From DATGUA01 sp035301545 (lineage in GTDB: Bacteria > Bacillota > Clostridia > Tissierellales > Tissierellaceae), in contig DATGUA010000025.1 of NCBI GenBank assembly GCA_035301545.1, positions 17,871 through 81,870 on the forward strand: a stretch of 64,000 bases of DNA, in the 5' to 3' direction. Below the pieces are notes generated by a model. The model was not told the DNA's origin and searched no databases. It was given only the letters and a program-made list of their open reading frames with translations. Positions 26,908-35,832 of the stretch are shown piece by piece (positions within the stretch are counted from its first letter, which is position 1; the number at the start of each line of letters is the position of its first letter). The translations under genes and the position numbers were made by a program.

Positions 26908-29559
26908 ATGTTAGAAAATTTACCAAAAACTTATGATCCAAAAAGTTTTGAGGAAAGACTATATAAATATTGGGATGAGAATAAATATTTTACTGCAAAT
27001 GTTAATGAAAACAAAAAACCTTATACTATAATGATGCCACCACCAAATGTTACTGGAAGTCTTCATATGGGCCATGCACTAAATAATACTATCCAAGATA
27101 TATTAATTAGATGGAAAAGACTAGAAGGCTATGAAGCGTTATGGCAACCAGGAATGGATCATGCAAGTATATCTACAGAAGCTAGAGTAGTAGATAAAAT
27201 TAGTAAAGAGGGCAAAAGCAAAGAAAGTTTAGGTAGGGATAAATTTATAGAAGAAGCATGGGAATGGACCCATCTATATGGTGGTAGAATTAAAAATCAA
27301 TTAAAACAATTAGGTATTTCTGCTGATTGGAGTAAAGAAAGATTTACATTAGATGAAGATTTAAATAAAGCTGTAAAAGAAGTATTTATAAAGCTATATG
27401 ATAAAGATTTAATCTATAGAGGAGATAGAATAATAAATTGGTGTCCTAGTTGTGAAACAGCAATATCTGATGCAGAAGTAGAGCATATAGATAAAAAGGG
27501 ATATATTTGGCATATTAAATATCCGATCAAAGATAGCAATGAATTTATAACTATAGCAACTACTAGACCAGAAACTATACTAGGAGATTTAGCTATAGCT
27601 GTAAATCCAGAAGATGAAAGATATACTCATTTAGTTGGAAAAACTGCTATCCTACCATTAGTAAATAGAGAGATACCTATAATTGCTGATGATTATGTTG
27701 AAATGGATTTCGGTACAGGTGCATTAAAAATAACACCATCTCATGATCCAAATGACTTTGAAATAGGGGAAAGAGCCGATCTTAGTCAATGTGTAGTAAT
27801 AGATGGTAAAGGATTTATTAATTCTAATGGTGGTAAATATGAAGGACTTGAAAGATTTGAAGCTAGAAAATCAATAGTAGATGATTTAAAAGAAGAAGAT
27901 TATCTAGTAGAGATTAAAGAATATGAAAATTCAGTAGGACATTGTGAAAGATGTAATACTGTAATTGAACCATTAATTTCTAAACAATGGTTTGTTAAGA
28001 TGAAAGAATTAGCCAAGCCAGCTTTAGAAGAATATTATAATGGAAAACTTAATTTTATACCAAAAAGATTTGGAAAAATATATGTAAATTGGTTAGAAAA
28101 TATTAGAGATTGGTGTATATCTAGACAACTTTGGTGGGGACATAGATTACCAGTATATTATTGTAATGATTGTGAGGAAGTAATAGTATCTAGAGAAAAA
28201 CCAGAAAAATGTAGTAAATGTAATAGTATAAATATATCTCAAGATGAAGATACTTTAGATACTTGGTTTTCATCAGCATTATGGCCTTTTTCTACCTTAG
28301 GCTGGCCTGAAAATACAAGAGAACTAGAATATTTTTTCCCGACAGATGTACTAGTAACTGGATATGATATTATATTTTTCTGGGTAATTAGAATGGTATT
28401 TTCAAGTATAGAACAAATGGGAGAAGTTCCATTTAAAGATGTATTTTTAACAGGTCTTATACTAGATGAAGAAGGGCGAAAAATGAGTAAGTCTTTAGGA
28501 AATGGTATAGATCCACTAGAAGTAATAGATTTATATGGTGCTGATGCTTTAAGATTTACTTTAGTTACTGGAAATACTCCAGGAAATGATATGAGATTTT
28601 ATATGGAAAGAGTGGAAGCTAATAGAAATTTTGCTAATAAATTATGGAATGCTACAAGATTTGTTTTAATGAATTTAGAAGAAGATGTAGCGACAAAAGG
28701 ATTTAATACAGAAGAATTAGAAGAAGAAGACAAATGGATACTTTCTAGATTAAATAATGTAGTAAAAGAAGTTACAGATAATTTAGATAAATATGAAATA
28801 GGATTAGCAGCTCAAAGAATATATGATTTTATTTGGGAAGATTATTGTGATTGGTATATTGAAATGGTAAAGTCTAGATTATATGGAGATAATAAAGAGA
28901 GTAAAGAATTAGCAGAACAAGTATTATTATATGTATTGAAAGATATTAATAGATTATTACATCCATTTATGCCATTTATTACTGAGGAAATATGGAGTCA
29001 TCTACCAGGTAATACAAGCCTATTAATTGTTTCTCAATGGCCTGAATATAAGGAAGAATTAAGATTTGAAAAATCAGAAAGATCTATAGAGTATATTAAA
29101 AATGCTATAAAGGCTATTAGAAATGCAAGGGCAGAAATGGATGTAGCACCTACAAGAAAAGCAGATATGGTATTTGTAAGTAGAGATGAAAAGATCTCAA
29201 AAATAATTGTTGAGGGAAAGAGATATTTTAAAAATTTAGCTAGTGGAAATAATATTGAAGTAATAGATAAGAAAGATAGTATTGATGAAGATAATATATC
29301 AGTAGTATTAGATAAAGCTGAAGTCTTTTTACCTTTAAAAGATTTAATCGATTTTGATAAAGAAATAGAAAGATTAGAAAAAGAGAAAGAAAATTTAGAA
29401 GGAGAGCTGAAAAGAGTAGAAGGTAAATTATCTAATGAAAGCTTTGTTTCTAAAGCTCCAGAAAAAATAGTAAATGCTGAAAGAGAAAAATTAGAAAAAT
29501 ATCAAAACATGATGGATAAAGTATTAGAAAGAATAAAAAATCTAGAAGGTAAGAGGTAG
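26908..29559 (+). CDS. valS: Valyl-tRNA synthetase
   Basis: A class Ia synthetase of 883 residues. HIGH motif is HMGH in VTGSLHMGHALNN near residue 46, the CP1 editing domain spans roughly 185-350, KMSKS is in GRKMSKSLGNG near 525, and a C-terminal coiled coil (KEIERLEKEKENLEGELKRV) covers the last 65 residues as in bacterial ValRS. The start ATG at 26908 follows AGAGGAGGAG; the upstream reading frame runs back into the T-box and is not translated. It is probably co-transcribed with folC eight bases downstream. Confidence 0.97.
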   Translation: MLENLPKTYDPKSFEERLYKYWDENKYFTANVNENKKPYTIMMPPPNVTGSLHMGHALNNTIQDILIRWKRLEGYEALWQPGMDHASISTEARVVDKISKEGKSKESLGRDKFIEEAWEWTHLYGGRIKNQLKQLGISADWSKERFTLDEDLNKAVKEVFIKLYDKDLIYRGDRIINWCPSCETAISDAEVEHIDKKGYIWHIKYPIKDSNEFITIATTRPETILGDLAIAVNPEDERYTHLVGKTAILPLVNREIPIIADDYVEMDFGTGALKITPSHDPNDFEIGERADLSQCVVIDGKGFINSNGGKYEGLERFEARKSIVDDLKEEDYLVEIKEYENSVGHCERCNTVIEPLISKQWFVKMKELAKPALEEYYNGKLNFIPKRFGKIYVNWLENIRDWCISRQLWWGHRLPVYYCNDCEEVIVSREKPEKCSKCNSINISQDEDTLDTWFSSALWPFSTLGWPENTRELEYFFPTDVLVTGYDIIFFWVIRMVFSSIEQMGEVPFKDVFLTGLILDEEGRKMSKSLGNGIDPLEVIDLYGADALRFTLVTGNTPGNDMRFYMERVEANRNFANKLWNATRFVLMNLEEDVATKGFNTEELEEEDKWILSRLNNVVKEVTDNLDKYEIGLAAQRIYDFIWEDYCDWYIEMVKSRLYGDNKESKELAEQVLLYVLKDINRLLHPFMPFITEEIWSHLPGNTSLLIVSQWPEYKEELRFEKSERSIEYIKNAIKAIRNARAEMDVAPTRKADMVFVSRDEKISKIIVEGKRYFKNLASGNNIEVIDKKDSIDEDNISVVLDKAEVFLPLKDLIDFDKEIERLEKEKENLEGELKRVEGKLSNESFVSKAPEKIVNAEREKLEKYQNMMDKVLERIKNLEGKR

Positions 29560-29567
29560 GGATAGCT

Positions 29568-30860
29568 ATGAAATATACAGATGCCATAAACTATATTAAT
29601 GATAAAAATAAATTTGGATCAAGATTAGGCTTAGATTCTATATCTAGTTTATTAGATTTACTAGGAAATCCTCAGGATAAATTGAATATAATTCATCTTG
29701 CTGGAACTAATGGGAAAGGTTCTACAGCATCGTATCTGACTTATTGTATTGGAGAAGCTGGATATGATGTAGGACTTTTCACCTCTCCTTATCTTGAAAG
29801 ATTTAATGAGAGAATTCAAATTAATAAAAATGATATACCAGATGAAGATTTAGGAAGAATAACATCTCTAGTTAAGACAGCAGCAGATAAGATGGTGGAG
29901 GAAGGGATGGATCATCCTACTACTTTTGAAATAATTACTGCGATTGCATTTATATATTTTGAAGAAAATAGTCTAGATTATGTAGTTTTAGAAGTAGGAT
30001 TAGGTGGAAGATATGATTCTACAAATGTAATTAAGAAATCTCTAGCTTCTGTTATTACTACAATAGGTATAGATCATGTAGAACAACTAGGAGATAGTTT
30101 AGGTAAAATCGCTTATCAAAAAGCTGGAATAATAAAAGATAAAGGATTAGTAATTTCTTATCCTCAAAAAGAAGAGGCAAAGAAGGTAATAGAAGAGATA
30201 GTTAAAGAAAAAGATGGGAAATTATATTTTTATAATGAAAACAATGTAAGTATAATTAAAGAGACAGATAATGGAAATATTTTTAATTACAATTATAAAG
30301 ATAAAGAAATAAAAGATATAAAGACATCTATGATCGGAGAATATCAGATATATAATGCCTCTCTAGCTATTACAGTATTAATGGTTTTAAGGGATAAGGG
30401 ATTAATAAAAATAAGTAATGAAGAAATATCTAAAGGTATATCTAAAACTAAGTGGAAAGGACGATTAGAAATATTAAGAAGAAGTCCTGATTTTTTAATA
30501 GATGGTGCTCATAATACACAAGGTGCAAGACATTTAAAAAAAGCTTTAGAATTATTTGATTATGACAATTTAATTTTAGGTATAGGGATATTAGAAGATA
30601 AAGATGTAGATCATATACTAGAAGTGCTGGTTCCGATGGCTGATAAAGTAATTACGACAGAGGTAGATATGCCTAGAAAATTAGATGGAAGAAGTTTAGC
30701 TGAAAAAGTAAAAAAATATAATAAAGATGTATATATTAAAAAAGATATACAAAAAGCTATTGATAAATCTTTTGAACTTGCCAATGATAATGATCTTATA
30801 GTATTTGGAGGATCATTATATTTAATAGGTGAAGTTAGAACATTAGTAAACCTTCTATAA
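29568..30860 (+). CDS. folC: Dihydrofolate/folylpolyglutamate synthase
   Basis: A 430-residue Mur-ligase-family enzyme that adds glutamate to folates and, in the bifunctional form, makes dihydrofolate. The P-loop is HLAGTNGKGSTASYL near residue 44, with the omega loop FTSPYLERFNERIQIN next to it, VLEVGLGGRYDSTNV near 145 and the C-terminal DGAHNTQGA near 310, all family hallmarks. The valS-folC order is common in clostridia and bacilli. The stop codon lies inside the terminator palindrome. Confidence 0.94.
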   Translation: MKYTDAINYINDKNKFGSRLGLDSISSLLDLLGNPQDKLNIIHLAGTNGKGSTASYLTYCIGEAGYDVGLFTSPYLERFNERIQINKNDIPDEDLGRITSLVKTAADKMVEEGMDHPTTFEIITAIAFIYFEENSLDYVVLEVGLGGRYDSTNVIKKSLASVITTIGIDHVEQLGDSLGKIAYQKAGIIKDKGLVISYPQKEEAKKVIEEIVKEKDGKLYFYNENNVSIIKETDNGNIFNYNYKDKEIKDIKTSMIGEYQIYNASLAITVLMVLRDKGLIKISNEEISKGISKTKWKGRLEILRRSPDFLIDGAHNTQGARHLKKALELFDYDNLILGIGILEDKDVDHILEVLVPMADKVITTEVDMPRKLDGRSLAEKVKKYNKDVYIKKDIQKAIDKSFELANDNDLIVFGGSLYLIGEVRTLVNLL

Positions 30861-30879
30861 ATTTATAGAAGGTTTTTTT
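30848..30879 (+). terminator. Intrinsic terminator overlapping the folC stop
   Basis: AAACCTTCTATAAA and TTTATAGAAGGTTT (30848-30875) form a perfect stem followed by T residues. Confidence 0.85.
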
Positions 30880-30931
30880 CACTCTTAGAAACTATATGCA
30901 TAAATTAAATATATAGACTGGGGGTGGAGAT

Positions 30932-31834
30932 TTGGAAAGTAAAAGAATTATTACTGCTAATATAGGTGATGATACACTAAGTATTATTAATTATGGAGAT
31001 ATTATTAAATTAACAAATATAGATTTAAAAACATTGTACAATAAAGAAGGTAGGATTGGACCTTCAGACTTAGTATTAGATGATAATAAAGATTTGCTAA
31101 TAATAAATTCTTTAGATGATTCATTATTTAAAATTAATATTGAAAATAAGAATCTTCTAGATTATATAAAGGTAGGAAGATATCCTTTAAATATAAGTAT
31201 ATTTAAAGATAGGGTTTATGTATTAAATTATGATTCTAGCTCAATATTTATTATAGATAAAAAAGATTTTATATTATTAGAAAGTATTTCTATAGGTGGA
31301 AAACTAACAGATATGGTGATAGATGAGATGAATGGAAAGATATATATATCAAATTGGGAGAAAAAGAGTATATCAGAAATTAATATAGATTCAGGTAAAC
31401 TAAGAAATATTTCTTTGTCTTGTAACCCATTAAGAATAATTATTGTAAGAGAATATTTATTCATCTTGTCCTCTTTTAATAGTCAATCTATAAATCACTC
31501 TAGACTACTTAAATTAAATTTAGAAAATAATGAAATAGTAAGAATGATAGAAGTAAAGGGGAATTTTTTCGATTTTATTAAGATCTATAATAAAGATAAG
31601 TTTGCTTTAATAGACATAAAAAGTTCTAATATATTTGAATTAGATTACAAGATTCAAAAGATTATTAAGCAAAGATATATAGGGGGATTTCCAAATAAAC
31701 TTGTATCAGATAATAAGTATATATATATAAGTGATTTAATAAATAATGAAATTATTATATTAGATGTGGAAGATTATAATATAATAAATAAAATAAGAGT
31801 AGGAAAAGAACCTCAAGGTATCTTTCTACTCTAA
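30932..31834 (+). CDS. YVTN-type beta-propeller protein
   Basis: A 300-residue cytoplasmic protein with repeated blades of the type V-G-x(n)-P-x-x-I-x(5-7)-V-Y-V-x-N, for example KVGRYPLNISIFKDRVYVLN (residues 80-99) and IGGFPNKLVSDNKYIYISDL near 250, ending in RVGKEPQGIFLL. Such propellers (YncE-like) often bind proteins or ligands; no catalytic residues are suggested and there is no signal peptide. The start is TTG at 30932 after GGGGGTGGAG. It stands alone between folC and a convergent DUF4364 gene whose stop is four bases away. The function is unknown. Confidence 0.75.
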   Translation: MESKRIITANIGDDTLSIINYGDIIKLTNIDLKTLYNKEGRIGPSDLVLDDNKDLLIINSLDDSLFKINIENKNLLDYIKVGRYPLNISIFKDRVYVLNYDSSSIFIIDKKDFILLESISIGGKLTDMVIDEMNGKIYISNWEKKSISEINIDSGKLRNISLSCNPLRIIIVREYLFILSSFNSQSINHSRLLKLNLENNEIVRMIEVKGNFFDFIKIYNKDKFALIDIKSSNIFELDYKIQKIIKQRYIGGFPNKLVSDNKYIYISDLINNEIIILDVEDYNIINKIRVGKEPQGIFLL

Positions 31835-31837
31835 AGC

Positions 31838-32362
31838 CTATTCAATAAACATGTTCATTATATTAGCATATATAGAATTAGGATCTTCTTTCCATAATTT
31901 ACAAACTATTTTAGCTTGGTCAACAGATGAAACATCTAAATATAGACTAAATAGAACATTATCATTTTCAACTAATTTCAAATTAACAATATATTGGCCA
32001 TTTTCTTTAGGAAAATATTCAGCTGAGACTTGTTTTTCACGCTCCTGTAATATTTTGTGAGCTTTAAACTCTTTTGCTAGTTCTTCTTTCATTTTCTTAG
32101 GAACTTTTTCATCGAAATAATTTAAAGTTAAATTACCTTGTTTTGATATAGTATATTTAGATTTTCCATCTATAGTTTTCAATTCTATAAGATTAGATTC
32201 TACTAATTCACCTAAATATTGCTGTAAGAAAAAATAATTCATATATTCTTTATCTAATATAAATTCATTTAATTCATGTTTTGAAAAAGCATGAGGAGAT
32301 TTTTTAATTATATATAATAAGATTAATTTATTTTGAGCCATTTCCTCAGTATTGTACTCCAA
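31838..32362 (-). CDS. DUF4364 family protein (winged-helix-like)
   Basis: A 174-residue protein recognised as DUF4364, a clostridial family. The N-terminal 80 residues look like a winged helix (NKLILLYIIKKSPHAFSKHE, then YFFLQQYLGELVESNLIELK and KYTISKQGNLTL), and the rest is an alpha/beta domain. A transcriptional regulator role is plausible but unproven. The start is TTG at 32362, eight bases after AGGAGG. It lies upstream-to-downstream behind a SASP gene on the same strand, with a terminator between them. Confidence 0.75.
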   Translation of the reverse strand: MEYNTEEMAQNKLILLYIIKKSPHAFSKHELNEFILDKEYMNYFFLQQYLGELVESNLIELKTIDGKSKYTISKQGNLTLNYFDEKVPKKMKEELAKEFKAHKILQEREKQVSAEYFPKENGQYIVNLKLVENDNVLFSLYLDVSSVDQAKIVCKLWKEDPNSIYANIMNMFIE

Positions 32363-32412
32363 TGATATATCCTCCTATTTAAATCGATTATACTAATTAT
32401 ACCATATAAAAA

Positions 32413-32434
32413 GGAGAAGTGAAATCACTTCTCC
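32413..32434 (-). terminator. Terminator of the SASP gene
   Basis: GGAGAAGTGA and TCACTTCTCC pair; on the minus strand a T-run follows. It separates the SASP gene from DUF4364. Confidence 0.75.
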
Positions 32435-32452
32435 CTTTTGTTTACTATTCAC

Positions 32453-32665
32453 TTATTTACCTGATAATTGGTTTTGAGCAGCTTCTACTAATTTTCTAGT
32501 CATGTTACCACCAACATAACCATTTTCTCTAGAAGTAAGTTGACCTTTATCTATATTTTCATAATTTTGAATTCCAAGTTCATTTGCTATTTCAACTTTC
32601 ATTTGATCTAAAGCTGCTTTAGCTTCTGGTACTACAAGTTTATTTGAATTATTGTTGTTTGGCAT
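32453..32665 (-). CDS. Small acid-soluble spore protein, alpha/beta type
   Basis: A 70-residue DNA-binding spore protein. The germination-protease cleavage region KVEIANELGI (around residue 28) and the second conserved block GYVGGNMTRKLVEAA are intact. SASPs coat spore DNA in the forespore, protect it from UV and serve as an amino acid store. The start ATG at 32665 follows AAAGGAGG; the in-frame codon upstream at 32692 precedes this site. A sigma-G-like promoter is visible at 32711-32738. Confidence 0.93.
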   Translation of the reverse strand: MPNNNNSNKLVVPEAKAALDQMKVEIANELGIQNYENIDKGQLTSRENGYVGGNMTRKLVEAAQNQLSGK

Positions 32666-32710
32666 TATTCGTCTACCTCCTTTTTTCAACAACTTGTGTT
32701 GTTGTAATAT

Positions 32711-32738
32711 TAATATAACCGAGAAGTAAAATAATACA
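32711..32738 (-). promoter_or_regulatory. Possible sigma-G/F promoter of the SASP gene
   Basis: On the minus strand TGTATT (32738-32733) and TATATTA (32717-32711) are 15 bases apart, close to the forespore sigma pattern TGAATA-N15-CATACTA. Confidence 0.35.
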
Positions 32739-32881
32739 CTGGTATTTCTTTGTAGTTTTTCAATAATAATCCAAATATTTATATTTTCATTTTTAAAAAT
32801 ATTTGAAATCGAAATTTTAAGGATGTAATAATAATAATTTTAAAGAATAATTATATATTGTAAGGAATAGGAGGGGGTTTT

Positions 32882-33649
32882 GTGAAAAAACTTTTCAAAA
32901 ATTATTTAAACTGGAAAATAATATTTACTTTATTGGTTATAGTAACTTTAGTATTTATCGTTGGGAAAAATGAAGAAGAAGGAGTAGTCAATGTTTTTTC
33001 AGAGACTAAGAGATTACCAATATATAATGTAGAAAGAGATGATAAAAAGATAGCTATATCCTTTGATGCAGCCTATGGTGATGAATATACATTAGATATA
33101 TTGGAAACACTAGATAAATATGATATTAAAACTACATTTTTTCTGGTTGAGTTTTGGGCTGATAAATTTCCTCACCAAGTAAAAGAAATTTATGAAAGAG
33201 GACATGAGATAGGAAATCATTCAGCAACTCATCCAAATATGAGTGAACTATCTAGAGAACAGATGGCTAAGGAACTAAATGATACAGGAGATAAGATAGA
33301 AGAGATAATAGGAGAAAAGCCGATTCTATTCAGACCACCTTATGGAGATTATAATAATGCTGTAATAGAGGTAGCTGAGGAAAATGATTATTATACTATA
33401 CAGTGGGATATAGATTCATTAGACTGGAAAGAACTAGGAGTAGAACCAGTAGTAGATAAAGTAGTTCGTGATGTTAGTAGCGGGTCTATCGTATTATTTC
33501 ATAATAATGCAAAGTATGTAAAAGATTATTTACCACTAGTACTTGAAGGTTTAATTGAGGAAGGTTTTGAAATTGTACCAATTTCCGAATTAATTCATAA
33601 AGATAATTATGAAATGAATAATAATGGAACTCAAATACCTATAAAATAA
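32882..33649 (+). CDS. pdaB: PdaB-like polysaccharide deacetylase, sporulation type
   Basis: A 255-residue NodB-domain protein with an N-terminal membrane anchor (WKIIFTLLVIVTLVFIVG, residues 12-29). Motif 1 is SFDAAYGDEYT, with Ala in place of the second Asp, as is usual for PdaB rather than for active NodB enzymes; motif 2 is HSATHP, motif 3 RPPYGDYN. PdaB is needed for spore cortex maintenance in Bacillus. The start is GTG at 32882 after GGAGGGGG. It is 18 bases upstream of the Mur-ligase-like gene. Confidence 0.88.
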   Translation: MKKLFKNYLNWKIIFTLLVIVTLVFIVGKNEEEGVVNVFSETKRLPIYNVERDDKKIAISFDAAYGDEYTLDILETLDKYDIKTTFFLVEFWADKFPHQVKEIYERGHEIGNHSATHPNMSELSREQMAKELNDTGDKIEEIIGEKPILFRPPYGDYNNAVIEVAEENDYYTIQWDIDSLDWKELGVEPVVDKVVRDVSSGSIVLFHNNAKYVKDYLPLVLEGLIEEGFEIVPISELIHKDNYEMNNNGTQIPIK

Positions 33650-33667
33650 TAATATCGAGGGGATCAA

Positions 33668-34294
33668 GTGGATAAGAAAGATATGATTTTTATTGGAGTA
33701 ATTGAATCTAATAAAAATAAAAAAACTATAAATACTATAGAATCTGTATTAATAAAATTTGATTATAATATTATATATACTAATGAATTTAAAAATATAT
33801 TATATTTAAAATATGAAAATAAAATTATAGTTATTATAAATATTAATCTGAAATATATGGACTATTATAAAGGGTTAGGGATAAGATTTGATATATTAAT
33901 CCATAATTTTATGAATAGAAAGGAATATAATAAGGAGATATTTATTCCACCATTTAGAGAATGTAAATATTATATAATAAATTCAGATGATCCTAATTGG
34001 AATCTACTACCAATTAATTCAGTAGAGGGTGCAGTAATAAATTATGGATATAATAATAAATCTACATTAACAATATCTAGCCATAATATTGAAAATATAA
34101 TTAAAGCCAATCTATATCTACAGAGAGAATTAGAAACATTTAGACAAGATAAAATAGATCCCTTTGAATTTACTATAGAGATTAATTCTCAAGATAAGTG
34201 GGATATTTATCCAGTTTTGGCAGCTACAGCATTGAATTTAATATTATTTAATGAAAAAGTACCTATTAAATATTATAAAACTATAAAAATATAA
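33668..34294 (+). CDS. Degenerate Mur-ligase-like protein (central domain, no P-loop)
   Basis: A 208-residue protein without an obvious match at first sight. Read against MurE-type ligases it follows their central domain: IGVIESNKNKKTINTIESVL stands where the ATP-binding GTNGKTT loop is expected, YKGLGIRFDILIHNFMNRKE resembles the RxxGxxFDxxxxTNLxxDHLD segment, and YYIINSDDPNW plus GAVINYGYNNKSTL resemble the NxDDP and the following strand. The Gly-Lys-Thr loop and the catalytic His/Asp are gone and the C-terminal domain is absent. It is therefore probably a non-catalytic remnant or repurposed fold. GTG start after GAGGGG. The position behind pdaB hints at a cortex link. Homology is inferred by eye. 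Confidence 0.5.
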   Translation: MDKKDMIFIGVIESNKNKKTINTIESVLIKFDYNIIYTNEFKNILYLKYENKIIVIININLKYMDYYKGLGIRFDILIHNFMNRKEYNKEIFIPPFRECKYYIINSDDPNWNLLPINSVEGAVINYGYNNKSTLTISSHNIENIIKANLYLQRELETFRQDKIDPFEFTIEINSQDKWDIYPVLAATALNLILFNEKVPIKYYKTIKI

Positions 34295-34295
34295 A

Positions 34296-34328
34296 AAAGA
34301 ATAGTAAATTTCTTACTATTCTTTTTTT
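34296..34328 (+). terminator. Intrinsic terminator
   Basis: AAAGAATAGTAA pairs with TTACTATTCTTT around a five-base loop, followed by T residues. Confidence 0.85.
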
Positions 34329-34406
34329 CTTAGAATAATCTACCTATGTCATGAATATTGATAAGAAGAGATCTTTTTAATAAACATGAATAGGGAGGGC
34401 AAACAA

Positions 34407-35087
34407 ATGTTAGAAAAAACAGTGGAGACAAATGAAGTAATAATTGTAGGAAAGGTAAAAGGAGAAAAGGAATTTAGTCATGAAATGTATGGGGAAAGGT
34501 TCTATATTCTAGAGTTGGAAGTGCCGAGATTAAGTGATACAATAGATATATTACCGGTGACTGTTTCTGACAGATTATTAGTAAATATTGAATTAGATGT
34601 AGGAGAATATATTGTAGTGGAAGGACAATTACGTTCTTATAATAGATATATTGATTCCTCTAATCGATTAATCTTAACAGTTTTTGCAAGGGAAATATAT
34701 ATACCAAATGAAGAAGAATTAGAAGAAGGTCTAAAAAATCCTAATGAAATATTTTTAGATGGGTATATATGTAAAAAAACAATATACAGAGTAACACCTT
34801 TTGGGCGAGAGATTACCGATCTATTATTAGCAGTAAATAGAGCTTATAATAAATCAGATTATATACCTTGTATAGCTTGGGGAAGAAATGCAAGATTTTG
34901 CAAATCTTTAATCTTAGGAGATCATATGAAAATATGGGGTAGGATTCAAAGTAGAGAATATCAGAAAAGACTTCCGTCAGGAGATACAGAAACAAAAACG
35001 GCCTACGAAGTATCAATTTCAAAATTAGAATTTATAGAAGATGATAATAATAGAATTGATACTGGGGAGGTAAATGAGGAAGGATAA
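34407..35087 (+). CDS. Tandem OB-fold single-stranded-DNA-binding-like protein
   Basis: A 226-residue protein with two SSB-type OB folds: the first at about residues 8-105 (EVIIVGKVKGEKEFSHEMYG ... VEGQLRSYNR) and the second at about 118-215 (NEIFLDGYICKKTIYRVTPF ... CIAWGRNA ... IWGRIQSREY). The second half has the better SSB signature. There is no acidic C-terminal tail with the DDDIPF-type tip of housekeeping Ssb, so it is likely an accessory protein. The start ATG at 34407 follows GGGAGGG; the ATG at 34386 precedes that site. A 43-codon membrane peptide follows. Confidence 0.7.
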   Translation: MLEKTVETNEVIIVGKVKGEKEFSHEMYGERFYILELEVPRLSDTIDILPVTVSDRLLVNIELDVGEYIVVEGQLRSYNRYIDSSNRLILTVFAREIYIPNEEELEEGLKNPNEIFLDGYICKKTIYRVTPFGREITDLLLAVNRAYNKSDYIPCIAWGRNARFCKSLILGDHMKIWGRIQSREYQKRLPSGDTETKTAYEVSISKLEFIEDDNNRIDTGEVNEEG

Positions 35088-35095
35088 GATAAACA

Positions 35096-35227
35096 ATGGA
35101 TGCAAAAATAATTAAAAGTGTTATAATATTAATTATATTAATAAGCCTACAATATACATTAAATCTTATTTTAAGAGAGCTTATAGAAATAAAAGATATA
35201 TTAATCGGAAGATATAAAGATTTATAA
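35096..35227 (+). CDS. Small single-pass membrane protein
   Basis: A 43-codon ORF: IIKSVIILIILISLQYTL forms one membrane helix, followed by a charged amphipathic tail ELIEIKDILIGRYKDL. A weak site (GAGGAAGGA) lies about 12 bases upstream, overlapping the end of the OB-fold gene. Its position in a same-strand run (OB protein, this, hpt) and the clean helix support a real gene; no function is known. It is too short for the usual ORF cut-offs. Confidence 0.5.
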   Translation: MDAKIIKSVIILIILISLQYTLNLILRELIEIKDILIGRYKDL

Positions 35228-35252
35228 TTAATATTAAAGGGGAGAAGAAAAT

Positions 35253-35777
35253 TTGGATAAAAACAAAAGAGAAAAAACTCTATTTACTAGAGAAGAAATT
35301 AGTAAAAGAGTTAAAGAATTAGGTCAGGAAGTAAGTGAGGCCTATAAAGATAAAGACTTATTAGTTATATCTTTGTTAAGAGGTAGCTTTATGTTTACAT
35401 CAGATTTAGTTAGGGAATTATCTATTCCTGTGGAAGTAGATTTTATGACTACATCTAGTTATGGTGATTCTGAAACTTCAAGTGGGTGTGTAGAAATAGT
35501 TAATGACGTTAGAACATCAATTAAAGACCGAGATATACTTATAGTAGATGATATTATAGATTCAGGATATACTTTAAAAAAAGTAATAAACCATTTGAAT
35601 AAGGAGTCACCAAATTCTATTAGCATATGTACAATGTTAGATAAACCTAGTAGAAGAAAAGTAGAATTATCACCAGATTTTACAGGATTTTCTATATCAG
35701 ATGTATTTATAGTAGGATATGGACTAAATTATGGTGACTATTATAGAAATATACCTTATATTTTTACATTTGAATAA
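35253..35777 (+). CDS. hpt: Hypoxanthine phosphoribosyltransferase
   Basis: A 174-residue purine salvage enzyme that converts hypoxanthine or guanine plus PRPP to IMP or GMP. The N-terminal flexible-loop region SLLRGSFMFTSDL, the DFMTTSSYGD loop and the PRPP-binding motif ILIVDDIIDSGYTLKKV (residues about 95-111) are present; Ser replaces the more usual Thr in the PRPP loop. The start is TTG at 35253 after AAAGGGGAG. In many Firmicutes hpt lies between tilS and ftsH, but not here. Confidence 0.93.
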   Translation: MDKNKREKTLFTREEISKRVKELGQEVSEAYKDKDLLVISLLRGSFMFTSDLVRELSIPVEVDFMTTSSYGDSETSSGCVEIVNDVRTSIKDRDILIVDDIIDSGYTLKKVINHLNKESPNSISICTMLDKPSRRKVELSPDFTGFSISDVFIVGYGLNYGDYYRNIPYIFTFE

Positions 35778-35832
35778 GATAGGTTTATAGATAATCTATA
35801 GAGTGTTTTATAAATAAAACATAGGAGGATTT

